From Pseudomonas sp. KU26590 (GTDB lineage Bacteria > Pseudomonadota > Gammaproteobacteria > Pseudomonadales > Pseudomonadaceae), in NCBI RefSeq assembly GCF_026153515.1, contig NZ_CP110644.1, forward strand, positions 2,571,501 to 2,635,500: DNA of 64,000 nt. The letters are read 5' to 3'. How positions within the stretch are numbered: the first letter of the stretch is position 1; every line of letters begins with the position of its first letter. A model generated the notes under the pieces. The model saw only the letters and a program-made list of their open reading frames with translations. It was not told where the DNA came from and searched no databases. Shown piece by piece: positions 1 to 8,908 of the stretch. Position numbers and translations under genes: made by a program.

Positions 1-411
1 CGTCACTTTGTCCAGCAGCCCGTGGCGCTGAGCCATTTCGCGGATGGCCAGCACCGTTGTCGCCGCACGGGTGCGCGACGCGCTTTTGACCTCCAGCTGC
101 CAGTGATCGAAGGGGCATTTCTCGAACAGCTCTTCCAGCCGTGGAATGGGGCAGGGTTGTACCCAACCGGGACCGCCCTTGCGCGCGTCGTAGGTGACCA
201 GATCAGCGGCATCGTGTTCGACGACCTTGCCGCGCCGGTCCGTGGTGCGCTTGAGCGTCGGGTCGTGGATCACCATCAGTTCGCCATCGCGGGACAGGTG
301 CAGATCCAGTTCGCAGCGTTTGACGCCGTGTTTGAGGCATTCCTGAAAGCTGGTCAGGGTGTTTTCCGGTGCTTCGCCCTTGGCGCCGCGGTGGCCGTAA
401 ATAATGGTCAC
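1..411 (-). CDS. Glycerophosphodiester phosphodiesterase, C-terminus cut by window edge
   Basis: Family role: hydrolyses glycerophosphodiesters to glycerol-3-phosphate and an alcohol. The visible 137 codons are the N-terminal part of a GDPD TIM barrel. They show YGHRGAKGEAPENT near residue 5 (the HRG and PEN motifs), ELDLHLSRDGELMVIHDP (acidic metal ligands and the second His), and K..SASRT further on. The start is taken as GTG at 411 because AAGGAG lies at 422-417 on the minus strand; GTG at 417 falls inside that ribosome site. There is no signal peptide, so a cytoplasmic UgpQ/GlpQ-like enzyme is more likely than a periplasmic one. The reading frame is open to base 1, so the rest lies outside the window. 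Confidence 0.88.
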   Translation of the reverse strand, partial: MTIIYGHRGAKGEAPENTLTSFQECLKHGVKRCELDLHLSRDGELMVIHDPTLKRTTDRRGKVVEHDAADLVTYDARKGGPGWVQPCPIPRLEELFEKCPFDHWQLEVKSASRTRAATTVLAIREMAQRHGLLDKVT

Positions 412-471
412 AATCACTCCTTGGTAGGCATAGCGCTGGAATAAGTCGGGCTGGAACAGGTCGCGCTGGAA

Positions 472-1065
472 TCAGTTCGGCTTTGCGTCGGGGTCGGTCT
501 GCTCCCGGGCCAGTCGCCGTTGCGCGGCTTGTCGTTGCAGGATGTGTCGGGCGAGCAGTTGGCGCTGGGCGTCGGTGAGGTCGATCCACTCGGTGCCGAC
601 GTCAAAATCGCCGATGGTCAACGCATGACACTGCGTCACCCGGGCGCGCAGCATCATCCCTGAAGCCTGGGGCATCAGCACCATTTTCACCGACAGCAGG
701 GTGCCGGGCGGGAAGGGTTGAGGGGTCTCGAATTGCAGGCCGCCTTCGGACATGATCACGCGCTGCGGGGCGCCGAGCTTGCCCAGCGCCGTGTGCGCAA
801 CCACTTGGCCGAGCAGGTCGATGCGCTTGCTCATGGCCCGAAGGAAGCTGTTGGTGGTGCGGTCGCGATCATCCAGCTGGCGCAGCAGGTGCTGGGATTC
901 GAACTCGGCGACGTGTAATTCGCTCAGCAGATCGAACAGCGTGGACGTGTCGTGATGGCCAGGTTCATCTCCCGTGCCGGGGCCGGCGATGCGGTTAATT
1001 TCCAGTGCGACGCTGTCCTCGATACGGTAGTATTCGCGGCGTTCTTCTTCATCTAGTGTCGGCAT
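472..1065 (-). CDS. PilZ-domain protein
   Basis: A 197-residue protein beginning MPTLDEEERREYYRIEDSVALEI. YYRIED near residue 12 is a PilZ-like start. A Leu-rich middle follows, with possible coiled coil around residues 45-90. The C-terminal half (RVIMSEGGLQFETPQPF, MLRARVTQC, DFDVGTEWIDL) has the character of a PilZ beta barrel. The canonical RxxxR and D/NxSxxG are only partly recognisable, so direct c-di-GMP binding is uncertain. It is co-oriented with the downstream GDPD gene about 60 bp away and divergent from lolC. Confidence 0.7.
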   Translation of the reverse strand: MPTLDEEERREYYRIEDSVALEINRIAGPGTGDEPGHHDTSTLFDLLSELHVAEFESQHLLRQLDDRDRTTNSFLRAMSKRIDLLGQVVAHTALGKLGAPQRVIMSEGGLQFETPQPFPPGTLLSVKMVLMPQASGMMLRARVTQCHALTIGDFDVGTEWIDLTDAQRQLLARHILQRQAAQRRLAREQTDPDAKPN

Positions 1066-1213
1066 GGCGAACCCGTGTTAGCGGCGGTTGTCAGAGTGAT
1101 TGCTCAAAATCATAGCTCAGCTTTTCGAGCAAGATCGGGCGGTGATTCGAGTGTAAAGCCGCTTGCCCAGGCCCGCCACAAGGACGTTCCCATTCCTTCG
1201 AACAAGCCCCTAC

Positions 1214-2464
1214 ATGTTCAGACCTCTTTTTGTATTCATCGGCACGCGCTACACCCGTGCAAAGCGCCGTAATCATTTTGTCTCCTTCATTTCCCTGACG
1301 TCGATGATCGGCCTCGCCCTGGGCGTGGTCGTGATGATCGTCGTGCTCTCGGTCATGAACGGCTTCGACCATGAGATGCGCACCCGCGTGCTGGGCATGG
1401 TGCCCCACGCCACCATCGAGTCCGGCGAGCCGATCAATGACTGGCAGGCCCTGGCTGCCCGCGTCAAACAGAACAAACAGGTTGAAGCCGTTGCGCCGTT
1501 CACCCAGATGCAAGGCCTGCTGACCAACAACGGCAATGTGCAGAAGATCCTGCTCAATGCCATCGACCCGGCGCAGGAGCGCAAGGTGTCGATCATCGAC
1601 GGCTTCATGAAGCAGGGCAGTCTTGACGATCTGGTCGCGGGCGGCTTCGGCGTGGTGATCGGCGACAAGGCCGCGACCAAGCTCGGTGTCGGAATGGGCG
1701 ACAAAGTCACCTTCGTCTCCCCTGAAGTCACCGTGACACCTGCCGGCATGTTCCCGCGCATGAAGCGCTTCACCGTGGTCGGCATCTTTCATGTCGGCGC
1801 CGGCGAGCTGGACGGCTACCTGGGCGTCACCAATCTGCAGGATCTGGCGCGCCTGCACCGCTGGAAGCCGGATCAGGTGCAGGGCTTGCGCCTGAAATTC
1901 ACCGATCTGTTCAAGGCGCCACGCACGGCATATGAAATCGCCCAGAACCTCGGCGAGCACCAGTATTACTCCCGCGACTGGACGCGCACCCACGGCAACC
2001 TCTATCAGGCGATCGGCATGGAGAAATCCATCATCGGCCTGCTGCTGTTGCTGATCGTGGCGGTCGCGGCGTTCAACATCATTTCCACGCTGGTCATGGT
2101 GGTCAACGACAAACGCGGTGACATCGCCATTCTGCGCACGCTGGGCGCGACCCCGGGCCAGATCATGGCGATCTTCATGGTGCAGGGTACGGTCATCGGT
2201 GTGGTCGGGACGCTGATCGGTGCCGGGGTCGGCATTCTTGCGGCGCTCAACGTCAGTTCGGCGATTTCGGCGCTGGAAGGCCTGATCGGCCACAAGTTTC
2301 TCAATGCGGATGTCTATTTCATCGACTATCTGCCTTCGCAATTGATGGCCCAGGACGTGCTGCTGGTATGCGGCGCGGCGCTGGTCCTGAGTTTCCTCGC
2401 CACCCTGTATCCAGCCTGGCGTGCTGCGCGCACCCAGCCGGCGGAGGCGCTACGTTATGAGTGA
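1214..2464 (+). CDS. lolC: Lipoprotein-releasing ABC transporter permease LolC
   Basis: Inner-membrane permease of LolCDE, which extracts outer-membrane lipoproteins from the inner membrane and hands them to LolA. It has 416 residues from ATG 1214. The start is [20 protein letters not shown], the family N-terminus; an in-frame upstream start at 1163 adds 17 non-conserved residues and is rejected. One membrane segment lies near residues 25-45, then a large periplasmic domain (about 50-260), then three C-terminal segments. The FtsX/MacB-like ending [19 protein letters not shown] is intact. It shares its N-terminus and architecture with the gene at 3225 (LolE), flanking lolD. Its stop overlaps the lolD start, which indicates translational coupling. 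Confidence 0.93.
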   Translation: MFRPLFVFIGTRYTRAKRRNHFVSFISLTSMIGLALGVVVMIVVLSVMNGFDHEMRTRVLGMVPHATIESGEPINDWQALAARVKQNKQVEAVAPFTQMQGLLTNNGNVQKILLNAIDPAQERKVSIIDGFMKQGSLDDLVAGGFGVVIGDKAATKLGVGMGDKVTFVSPEVTVTPAGMFPRMKRFTVVGIFHVGAGELDGYLGVTNLQDLARLHRWKPDQVQGLRLKFTDLFKAPRTAYEIAQNLGEHQYYSRDWTRTHGNLYQAIGMEKSIIGLLLLLIVAVAAFNIISTLVMVVNDKRGDIAILRTLGATPGQIMAIFMVQGTVIGVVGTLIGAGVGILAALNVSSAISALEGLIGHKFLNADVYFIDYLPSQLMAQDVLLVCGAALVLSFLATLYPAWRAARTQPAEALRYE

Positions 2465-3155
2465 GTCGGGCATGAGTGATAAAGCTGTACTGAGCTGCCG
2501 CAACCTGGGCAAATCCTACGAGGAAGGTCCGGAATCCGTGGTCGTCCTGTCGGGCCTGCAACTGGAGTTGCACCCCGGCGAGCGCGTGGCGATCGTCGGC
2601 AGTTCGGGGTCGGGCAAAAGTACCTTGCTCAACCTGCTTGGCGGCCTCGACACGCCCACCGAAGGCAGTGTCTGGCTGGCGGGCGAAGAGCTTTCGGCGC
2701 TGAACGAAAAGGCTCGCGGCCTGCTGCGCAATCGCGCTCTGGGCTTCGTCTATCAGTTCCACCATTTGCTGGCCGAATTTACTGCGCTGGAAAACGTCTG
2801 CATGCCGCTGCTGATCGGCAAGACGCCGATTCCTGAAGCCCGTCAGCGCGCGACCGCGCTGCTGGAGCGGGTAGGGCTCAAGCATCGCCTGGCGCACAAG
2901 CCATCTGAGTTGTCGGGCGGCGAACGTCAACGGGTGGCGATTGCCCGCGCACTGGTCAACCAGCCGGGTCTGGTCATGCTCGACGAGCCAACCGGTAACC
3001 TCGATTCCCACACCGCACAAGGGATTCAGGACCTGATGCTGGAGCTGAGCACGTCGTCGCGCACCGCGTTTCTGGTGGTGACCCACGACATGACGCTGGC
3101 CCGGCAGATGGACCGCGTGTGGCGGCTCGAAGACGGCCGTCTGGTCGAAGCCTGA
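2457..3155 (+). CDS. lolD: Lipoprotein-releasing ABC transporter ATPase LolD
   Basis: The cytoplasmic ATPase that powers LolCDE. About 232 residues with Walker [11 protein letters not shown]-loop ([11 protein letters not shown]), signature LSGGERQR, Walker [13 protein letters not shown] and the H-loop VTHD. ATG 2457 is chosen because GGAGG at 2443-2447 lies 9 nt upstream and the start overlaps the lolC stop. ATG 2472 (MSDKAVLSC) is an equally plausible start that matches the usual length. A short hairpin with a T-rich tail follows the gene. Confidence 0.93.
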   Translation: MSESGMSDKAVLSCRNLGKSYEEGPESVVVLSGLQLELHPGERVAIVGSSGSGKSTLLNLLGGLDTPTEGSVWLAGEELSALNEKARGLLRNRALGFVYQFHHLLAEFTALENVCMPLLIGKTPIPEARQRATALLERVGLKHRLAHKPSELSGGERQRVAIARALVNQPGLVMLDEPTGNLDSHTAQGIQDLMLELSTSSRTAFLVVTHDMTLARQMDRVWRLEDGRLVEA

Positions 3156-3164
3156 CCCACACAA

Positions 3165-3192
3165 CCGATGTCTCTCGGGCATCGGCTTTTTC
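3165..3192 (+). terminator. Possible weak terminator between lolD and lolE
   Basis: A 6-bp stem (CCGATG at 3165-3170, CATCGG at 3180-3185) with a 9-nt loop is followed by CTTTTTC. The stem is short, so this may only attenuate lolE expression. Confidence 0.4.
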
Positions 3193-3224
3193 ACTTTTAG
3201 CTGCTTAGTTACGGTGCTCCACGA

Positions 3225-4469
3225 ATGTTCAGACCGTTATCCATCTTTATCGGTACGCGCTACACGCGGGCCAAGCGTCGCAACCACTTCATCTCGTTCA
3301 TTTCCATGACCTCGATGATCGGGCTGGCGCTGGGCGTGCTGGCGATGATCGTGGTGCTGTCCGTGATGAACGGTTTCCAGCAGGAAATGAGTTCGCGGAT
3401 CCTCGGCATGGTGCCCCACGCAGTGATCTCCGGCGTGAAGCCGCTGGACGACTGGCAGCCGGCCGCAAAGGCGTCGCTCAAGAACCCACAAGTGACGGCC
3501 GCCGTGCCGTTCACTGAAATGGACGGCATGCTGTCGTACAAGGGCTCGATGCAGCCGATTCAAATCAACGGCGTCGACCCGGCGCTGGAATCCAAAGTCT
3601 CCATCGTCACCCAGCACATCGTGCAGGGCCGGTTGCAGGACTTGAAGCCGGGCGAATTTGGTGTGGTGATCGGCGAAATCACGGCCCGGCGCTTTCGCCT
3701 GAACGTCGGCGACAAGCTGACACTGATCGTCCCGGAAATCAGCAGTGCCCCGGGCGGCATCACCCCGCGCCTGCAGCGTTTGACGGTGGTGGGCGTGTTT
3801 AAAGTGGGCGCCGAGCTGGACGGTTCCATGGCGCTGGTCAATGTCGCGGATGCCGCGGTCATCCAGCGCTGGCAGCCCAATCAGGTGCAGGGCGTGCGCC
3901 TGGCGCTGACCGATCTGTACGCCGCGCCCCAGGTGTCCACGGCCATTGCCGCCGGCCTCGGTGCGGACTACAAGGCCGATGACTGGACCCACACCCAGGG
4001 CAGCCTGTTCAGCGCAATGAAGATGGAAAAGACCATGATCGGCCTGTTGCTGCTGATGATCGTTGCCGTGGCGGCGTTCAACATCATCGCCACGCTGATC
4101 ATGGTGGTGAACGACAAGGGCGCCGACATCGCAATCCTGCGCACCATTGGCGCCACCCCTGGGCAGATCATGACCATCTTCATGGTGCAGGGTACCGTCA
4201 TCGGCATCGTCGGCACTGTGATAGGTGGCGTGCTGGGCGTGATCGCAGCGATCAACGTCAGTCAGATCGTCGGCTGGGTCGAGCGCGTGACAGGCCAGCA
4301 CATCTTCACCTCGGACGTGTACTTCATCAGCAATCTTCCGTCGCAGCTCGAAGGCAGTGATGTGGCGCTGATCTGCAGTGCCGGGTTTATCCTCAGCTTC
4401 CTGGCAACGATCTACCCGGCCTACCGCGCTGCACAGATCCAGCCGGCCCACGCGTTGCGCTACGAATAG
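3225..4469 (+). CDS. lolE: Lipoprotein-releasing ABC transporter permease LolE
   Basis: The second permease of LolCDE, 414 residues. It begins [20 protein letters not shown], nearly the same N-terminus as the protein at 1214, and keeps the same layout: one N-terminal membrane segment, a periplasmic domain, three C-terminal segments and the ending ALRYE. The C-terminal membrane block ([19 protein letters not shown]) is the best-conserved stretch between the two. Assignment as LolE rather than LolC rests on gene order only. The cupredoxin gene follows almost without a gap. Confidence 0.9.
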   Translation: MFRPLSIFIGTRYTRAKRRNHFISFISMTSMIGLALGVLAMIVVLSVMNGFQQEMSSRILGMVPHAVISGVKPLDDWQPAAKASLKNPQVTAAVPFTEMDGMLSYKGSMQPIQINGVDPALESKVSIVTQHIVQGRLQDLKPGEFGVVIGEITARRFRLNVGDKLTLIVPEISSAPGGITPRLQRLTVVGVFKVGAELDGSMALVNVADAAVIQRWQPNQVQGVRLALTDLYAAPQVSTAIAAGLGADYKADDWTHTQGSLFSAMKMEKTMIGLLLLMIVAVAAFNIIATLIMVVNDKGADIAILRTIGATPGQIMTIFMVQGTVIGIVGTVIGGVLGVIAAINVSQIVGWVERVTGQHIFTSDVYFISNLPSQLEGSDVALICSAGFILSFLATIYPAYRAAQIQPAHALRYE

Positions 4470-4478
4470 GAGATGCCC

Positions 4479-5003
4479 ATGTTGCCTCGTCTTTTCGCTG
4501 CTGCCGTGCTGCTGGGTGTGAGCGTCTCATCGCAGGCTTCCCCTGGCGAGCAATTCGCCTTCGGGCAGGCTGCCGATGCCGCTCAGGCAACGCGTACGGT
4601 GGACGTGACGCTGGGCGATATCTATTTCGAGCCAAAATCCCTGGACGTGAAAAAGGGCGAGACCGTGCGGTTTGTGCTGGTCAAGAAGGGCCGGCTGTTG
4701 CACGAGTTCAACCTCGGTGATGCGGCGATGCACGCGGCCCACCAGCAGGAAATGCTGAAGATGGTTGCCAGCGGCATGCTCACCCCGACCGGCATGAAGC
4801 ACGACATGGCCGGGATGGACCATGGTATGTCGCACGCCGAGGGGGCCATGAAGCACGACGACCCTAACAGTGTGCTGGTCGAACCCGGCGAGACTACGGA
4901 GCTGACCTGGACGTTCAACGACGCCACGGGCCTGGAGTTCGCCTGTAATCTTCCCGGGCATTATCAGGCGGGCATGGTCGGCAAGGTGGCGATCAGTCAG
5001 TAA
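4479..5003 (+). CDS. Secreted cupredoxin with Met/His-rich loop (putative copper-binding protein)
   Basis: About 174 residues with a Sec signal peptide (MLPRLFAAAVLLGVSVSSQA). The mature protein is a plastocyanin/azurin-like cupredoxin. The first His is in LLHEFNLG, and the C-terminal Cys-His-Met triad in CNLPGHYQAGM completes a type 1 copper site. A Met/His-rich stretch between the two halves (GMKHDMAGMDHGMSH and following) resembles the copper-binding loops of CopA/PcoA-type proteins. ATG 4479 is chosen because AGGAG at 4468-4472 lies 6 nt upstream; ATG 4473 abuts the ribosome site. Probable role: periplasmic copper handling or electron transfer; no partner gene is adjacent. Confidence 0.8.
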   Translation: MLPRLFAAAVLLGVSVSSQASPGEQFAFGQAADAAQATRTVDVTLGDIYFEPKSLDVKKGETVRFVLVKKGRLLHEFNLGDAAMHAAHQQEMLKMVASGMLTPTGMKHDMAGMDHGMSHAEGAMKHDDPNSVLVEPGETTELTWTFNDATGLEFACNLPGHYQAGMVGKVAISQ

Positions 5004-5083
5004 ACGCTGAAAACCCGGGCCGAACCCGATAAACTTCGCGGCCTTGGTTTTAACAGCCGCTTTTTTCAGGTTCAGGTCCCGTC

Positions 5084-5914
5084 ATGCATCCCGCAGCCGA
5101 ACACTCGCCGCTGGGCAAGTCCAGCGAATACATCGCCACGTACACCCCGTCGCTGCTGTTCCCGATTCCGCGCGCCGCCAAGTGGGCGGAGCTGGGACTG
5201 ACCGCCGAGACGCTGCCTTATCAGGGTGTCGATTTCTGGAATTGTTACGAGCTGTCGTGGCTGCTACCGTCGGGCAAGCCAGTGGTGGCCATTGGTGAGT
5301 TCAGCATTCCGGCTGACTCGGCGAATATCATCGAATCCAAGTCGTTCAAGCTGTACCTGAACTCGCTCAACCAGACCGCGTTCGCGTCTGAAGCCGAACT
5401 GATCGCCACCCTGGAGAAAGACCTGTCAGCCGCCGCAGGCAAACCGGTTGGGGTGCGCATTCGCAGTCTGAAGGACATCGAGGCCGAGGGTATCGTTGCG
5501 GTGCCGGGTGTGTGTGTCGATAACCTGGACGTCAGCATTTCAAGCTACGACCGTCCTCAGCCCGAACTGCTGCGCTGCGATGAATCGCGTGTGGTGGACG
5601 ACGCGCTGCACAGCCATCTGCTCAAATCCAACTGCCCGGTGACGAGCCAGCCTGACTGGGGCAGTGTCGCGGTGGAGTACCGCGGCGCGGCGCTGGATCA
5701 CGCAAGTTTTCTGGCGTACATCGTCAGCTTCCGCCAGCATTCGGATTTCCATGAGCAGTGTGTGGAACGCATATTCATGGACCTGCAGCGCTTGCTGAAG
5801 CCGGAGAAACTGACGGTGTATGCGCGTTACGTGCGGCGGGGCGGGCTGGACATCAACCCGTACCGCAGCACCGAAATGCTGACGCTGGAGAACGGGCGTC
5901 TCGCGCGGCAGTGA
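5084..5914 (+). CDS. queF: NADPH-dependent 7-cyano-7-deazaguanine reductase QueF
   Basis: Reduces preQ0 to preQ1 with two NADPH in the queuosine tRNA-modification pathway; cytoplasmic. At 276 residues it is the long bimodular proteobacterial form. The N-terminal half has [15 protein letters not shown] and the QueF motif E(S)KSFKLYLNS near residue 85. The C-terminal half has the catalytic Cys in [16 protein letters not shown] and ends with the [13 protein letters not shown] and [11 protein letters not shown] motifs. The start [16 protein letters not shown] matches the family. It appears monocistronic. Confidence 0.95.
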   Translation: MHPAAEHSPLGKSSEYIATYTPSLLFPIPRAAKWAELGLTAETLPYQGVDFWNCYELSWLLPSGKPVVAIGEFSIPADSANIIESKSFKLYLNSLNQTAFASEAELIATLEKDLSAAAGKPVGVRIRSLKDIEAEGIVAVPGVCVDNLDVSISSYDRPQPELLRCDESRVVDDALHSHLLKSNCPVTSQPDWGSVAVEYRGAALDHASFLAYIVSFRQHSDFHEQCVERIFMDLQRLLKPEKLTVYARYVRRGGLDINPYRSTEMLTLENGRLARQ

Positions 5915-5992
5915 GGCATTGTTGCCCCCACTTGTTGGAGCCAGCTTGCTGGTGAGCGCGGTGGGTCTGAAACGAAGATGTCGACTGACCCA

Positions 5993-6256
5993 CCGCATTC
6001 GCGGGCAAGCGCGCTCCTACAGGGGATCTCGGCAACGCAGGCGATCGTCGGCGCACACAAGATCCGTAGGAGTTGGCTGGCTGGCGAACCCGAATGCTCA
6101 GACGATGCGAGGGTGACTGACACGCCGCATTCGCGGGCAAGCGCGCTCCTACAGGGGATCTCGGCAACGCAGGCGATCGTCGGCGCACACAAGATCCGTA
6201 GGAGTTGGCTGGCTGGCGAACCCGAATGCTCAGACGATGCGAGGGTGACTGACACG
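5993..6256. repeat. 132-bp tandem duplication of a REP-type intergenic unit
   Basis: Positions 5993-6124 and 6125-6256 read as identical copies of a 132-bp unit. A third partial copy starts at 6257 (CCGCATTCG) and diverges at CCAGCAAGCC. Each unit carries a REP-like arm (CGCGGGCAAGCGCGCTCC) and a GTAGGAGTTGGCTGGCTGGC arm. The gap 5915-6332 holds only these repeats. Confidence 0.85.
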
Positions 6257-6332
6257 CCGCATTCGCCAGCAAGCCGGCTCCTACGATATCGAGCCGGTCT
6301 GTTTCAATGAGGTGAGCGCGCGGATGCCTGAA

Positions 6333-6596
6333 TCAGATCCCCATGCTGCCCAGCGACACCAGAACATTGCGCAATGTGGTGGCGATGGTGGGGTGATCGA
6401 CTTCAAATCGCTCGACCGCCAGGTTGACGCCATCGGCAATGCTCGGGTCCTGGGACACTGTCTCGAGTTCGATCTGTGCCTGGATCTGCTCCATGACCTC
6501 GGTCAGATTGCCGCGCTCCTCCAGAGTCAGCTGTGGATTCTGCTCAAGTTGCTCGCGCAAGGTGTTGAGTTGTAGTTGCAAGTCACTGACGGACAT
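6333..6596 (-). CDS. DUF4404 family protein
   Basis: An 87-residue, Gln/Glu/Leu-rich, mainly helical cytoplasmic protein starting MSVSDLQLQLNTLREQLEQN. This is the pattern of Pseudomonas DUF4404 proteins: an N-terminal amphipathic helix pair, then VERFEVDHPTIATTLRNVLVSLGSMGI. The start at 6596 is set by AAGGAAG just upstream on the minus strand; a 16-residue upstream extension lacks a ribosome site. The function is unknown. Confidence 0.75.
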   Translation of the reverse strand: MSVSDLQLQLNTLREQLEQNPQLTLEERGNLTEVMEQIQAQIELETVSQDPSIADGVNLAVERFEVDHPTIATTLRNVLVSLGSMGI

Positions 6597-6707
6597 GGGG
6601 TCTTCCTTAATCTGATGGGTCTCTCGATGGACCGCAATGCGCAAGCAAAGGTCCTTGACCGCCCTAGACTAATCCACTCCGGGCCGCTGTGCATGACCCC
6701 CGTCATC

Positions 6708-7343
6708 TCAGGGCTTTTCCGACTTCTGCCGGCGGAGGGTGATATCGGCCAGGCACGACTCCAGATCGCCCAGATGATCGATGACCGAATGCGCGCCGGC
6801 GGCATACAGTTCAAGTGTGGCGCGGCCGCGACGGCGCTCGCGATCCAGATCGCTCAAGGCCGCCCATTGCTCGGGCGACAAACCGCACAGCGGCCCGCAT
6901 GACGCGAGCCCGACCGTCCATAGCCCTGCGTTGATGCCGGCCATGAGCAGGCGCGGATCGCCGCTGACCAGCACGCAGCCGTCCAGTTGCTTGACGCCGA
7001 GGGTCATCAGCGCCTGCCAGCATGCATCAGGTGCAGGCCAGCGGTTGGTCGGCGCGGGCGTGGGCAGAATCAGGGCGCTGAGCGGCGCAGCCAGCTGGTC
7101 GGTGATGGAGGAGGGGTATTCATCCATCCAGGCGCAGGGAATGCCGTGCTGCTTGAGATGCTTCAACGCGTTGAGCGCACCGGGCGCTAGCATTGCGAAG
7201 GGCTGGGCGTCCTTTGAGACAAGAGACTTGCCATCACTGTCGAGCAGCGTGCGCGTCTGGGCGCCGAAGTCGACGAGGCATCCGCTGAGTCCGAACAATA
7301 CAGCGGTGAACGACGGAGCAGCGACGGCGACCGGGGCGAGCAT
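6708..7343 (-). CDS. HAD-fold, phosphonatase-like protein with degenerate active site
   Basis: About 211 residues. The fold order matches phosphonoacetaldehyde hydrolase (PhnX-like HAD), but the catalytic residues do not. Motif I reads AVLFGLSGCLVDFGA where the family has LDWAGTVVDFG, so the nucleophilic Asp is replaced by Gly. The C-terminal motif reads SGDPRLLMAGINAGLWTVGL where the family has GDTxxDxxEGxNAGMWTVG, so a second acidic residue is lost. It is probably a non-hydrolytic binding or regulatory descendant. The start at 7343 is preceded by AGAGGGA; ATG 7358 lies upstream of that site. It is divergent from mlaA, in the position of the putative phosphonatase near vacJ in other pseudomonads. 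Confidence 0.72.
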   Translation of the reverse strand: MLAPVAVAAPSFTAVLFGLSGCLVDFGAQTRTLLDSDGKSLVSKDAQPFAMLAPGALNALKHLKQHGIPCAWMDEYPSSITDQLAAPLSALILPTPAPTNRWPAPDACWQALMTLGVKQLDGCVLVSGDPRLLMAGINAGLWTVGLASCGPLCGLSPEQWAALSDLDRERRRGRATLELYAAGAHSVIDHLGDLESCLADITLRRQKSEKP

Positions 7344-7544
7344 GGCATTCCCTCTCAAAGCCGTTGACGCTAAGGGATTGCCATGACAAATCGATGACTG
7401 AATGATGACAGTGATCCAGGATGTTTATTGCCCTACAAAACCCCGACCATTTCAGCGACGTAAATAGTCACAGAAGGCTTTATACTCCCGCCTTTGGTTT
7501 GGGGCGTAGCGCCCGCTTCATTACTTTGACTGGGAGTCTCAGCT

Positions 7545-8246
7545 ATGCCCGAGAACGGTGCAGGCTTTATCAATCGTCTGGTTCGAACGTGCGTGTGGGC
7601 CAGTCTGGCCGTGGCGCCGATGGCTGCAAACGCGGCAGACGAAGATCCATGGGAAGGCGTCAACCGTGCGATTTTCCGTTTCAACGACACCGTCGACACC
7701 TACGCGCTGAAACCCATCGCCCAGGGCTATGAGTTCATCACGCCGCAGTTCCTCGAAGACGGCATCCACAACATGTTCAAGAACGTCGGCGAAGTGACCA
7801 ACTTTGCCAACGACGTGCTCCAGGCCAAGCCTGAAGCCGCTGGCGTCGACACCGCGCGCCTGATCTTCAACACCACCTTCGGCCTGCTCGGCTTCTTCGA
7901 CGTCGGCACCAAGATGGGCCTGCAGCGCAACGACGAGGACTTCGGCCAGACCCTCGGTCATTGGGGCGTGGGTAGCGGTCCTTTCGTGATGCTGCCGTTG
8001 TTCGGTCCGAGCACCGTGCGTGACGCCTTCGCCAAGTACCCTGACACCTACACCCAGCCTTGGCGCTACATTGATCATGTGCCGACGCGCAACACCGCGC
8101 TGGGCGTGAGCCTTGTCGATACCCGTGCCAGCCTGCTGTCGGCTGAGAAGCTGATCAATGGCGACAAATACATCTTCATCCGCAACGCTTACCTGCAGAA
8201 CCGCGAGTTCAAAGTCAAAGACGGCAAGGTCGTCGACGACTTCTGA
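7545..8246 (+). CDS. mlaA: MlaA/VacJ-family outer-membrane lipid-asymmetry protein, non-lipoprotein form
   Basis: MlaA removes mislocalised phospholipids from the outer leaflet of the outer membrane and passes them to MlaC. The mature part is typical: DPWEGVNRAIFRFNDTVDTY, then FITPQFLEDGIHNMFKNVGEV, FNTTFGLLGFFDVGTKMGL, LGHWGVGSGPFVMLPLFGPS and YIDHVPTRNTALGVSLVDTRA. The signal sequence ends VAPMAANA|ADEDPW with no lipobox Cys, so a type I signal peptide is predicted instead of lipidation. The start is preceded by GGGAG. A strong terminator follows, so it is probably monocistronic. Confidence 0.88.
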   Translation: MPENGAGFINRLVRTCVWASLAVAPMAANAADEDPWEGVNRAIFRFNDTVDTYALKPIAQGYEFITPQFLEDGIHNMFKNVGEVTNFANDVLQAKPEAAGVDTARLIFNTTFGLLGFFDVGTKMGLQRNDEDFGQTLGHWGVGSGPFVMLPLFGPSTVRDAFAKYPDTYTQPWRYIDHVPTRNTALGVSLVDTRASLLSAEKLINGDKYIFIRNAYLQNREFKVKDGKVVDDF

Positions 8247-8271
8247 TCCAGCCGGTCTGGAAAACGATGCT

Positions 8272-8300
8272 AAAAAGGCGACCTGAGGGTCGCCTTTTTA
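8272..8300 (+). terminator. Rho-independent terminator after mlaA
   Basis: AAAAAGGCGACC, a 4-nt loop (TGAG), then GGTCGCCTTTTT: a perfect 12-bp stem ending in a T-run. Symmetric A/T flanks make it bidirectional, also serving the convergent PilZ gene at 8344. Confidence 0.92.
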
Positions 8301-8343
8301 TTTTCGCTATTTTTCGAAATTGTGACGGAGTTCCGGGCTGCCG

Positions 8344-8643
8344 TCACTTCATCGCCAGGATCGTCAGGCCCAGTTTCTGCTCGCCGCCGTCGATGTCGGC
8401 AATCCAGACCACCTCGGTATCGGCCTCCAGGCCTTTGAGCGCGGCGTGCTCGGAGTCGATGCTCACGCTGATCTTGTCACCCACCTGAAACGAGCGCGAC
8501 GCCTGTATCTGCATGCCGGAGCTGGATAAATCCACGCAGACCGCCGGGATAATCTGGCCGGCGTAGATCAGGCTGATGTCCGCATCGACCCGCATGCGAA
8601 TGTAATCCCGTTTTTCTTCGTAATCGCGATCGAGCTGGCCCAT
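8344..8643 (-). CDS. Single-domain PilZ protein (c-di-GMP effector)
   Basis: A 99-residue protein that is essentially one PilZ domain. It has RDYIRMRVD near residues 12-20 (the RxxxR arginine motif) and VDLSSSGMQI near residues 37-46 (the D/NxSxxG motif), so c-di-GMP binding is expected. It is cytoplasmic and divergent from rssB, 265 bp away. That gap (8644-8908) shows no gene. Confidence 0.88.
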   Translation of the reverse strand: MGQLDRDYEEKRDYIRMRVDADISLIYAGQIIPAVCVDLSSSGMQIQASRSFQVGDKISVSIDSEHAALKGLEADTEVVWIADIDGGEQKLGLTILAMK

Positions 8644-8908
8644 GGCACATCCTTTGTTTTGATTGGTGATTTAACGGTTCTTATAACTCCGGGCGATTTG
8701 CGATGTAAAGACGCCGCTCGGCAGCGGGGCCACGCTTGAAACGCCAGGCGGATGGGAGTACCGTCTGCGCCTTGAAGGGCAGCTCTGTCATGTGAAGCGT
8801 TTGACCAAAAGTCCGCTACCTGAGCCAGAGAGGCTAGAAGCGAATCCAGTACGCGGGCTGACTGCAACCAGCCGCCTACGCCAACCTAATCTGGCGCCGT
8901 TTGCCCAC

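Noticed and set aside
5827..6310. Repetitive frames of 110-142 residues in the queF downstream gap
   Set aside because: Generated by translating the 132-bp tandem REP repeat; internally duplicated text with no ribosome site.
8644..8908. N-terminal extension of RssB or a leader peptide from 8792
   Set aside because: The 39 extra residues have no domain character and the receiver domain starts at 8909; evidence for a separate gene is absent.
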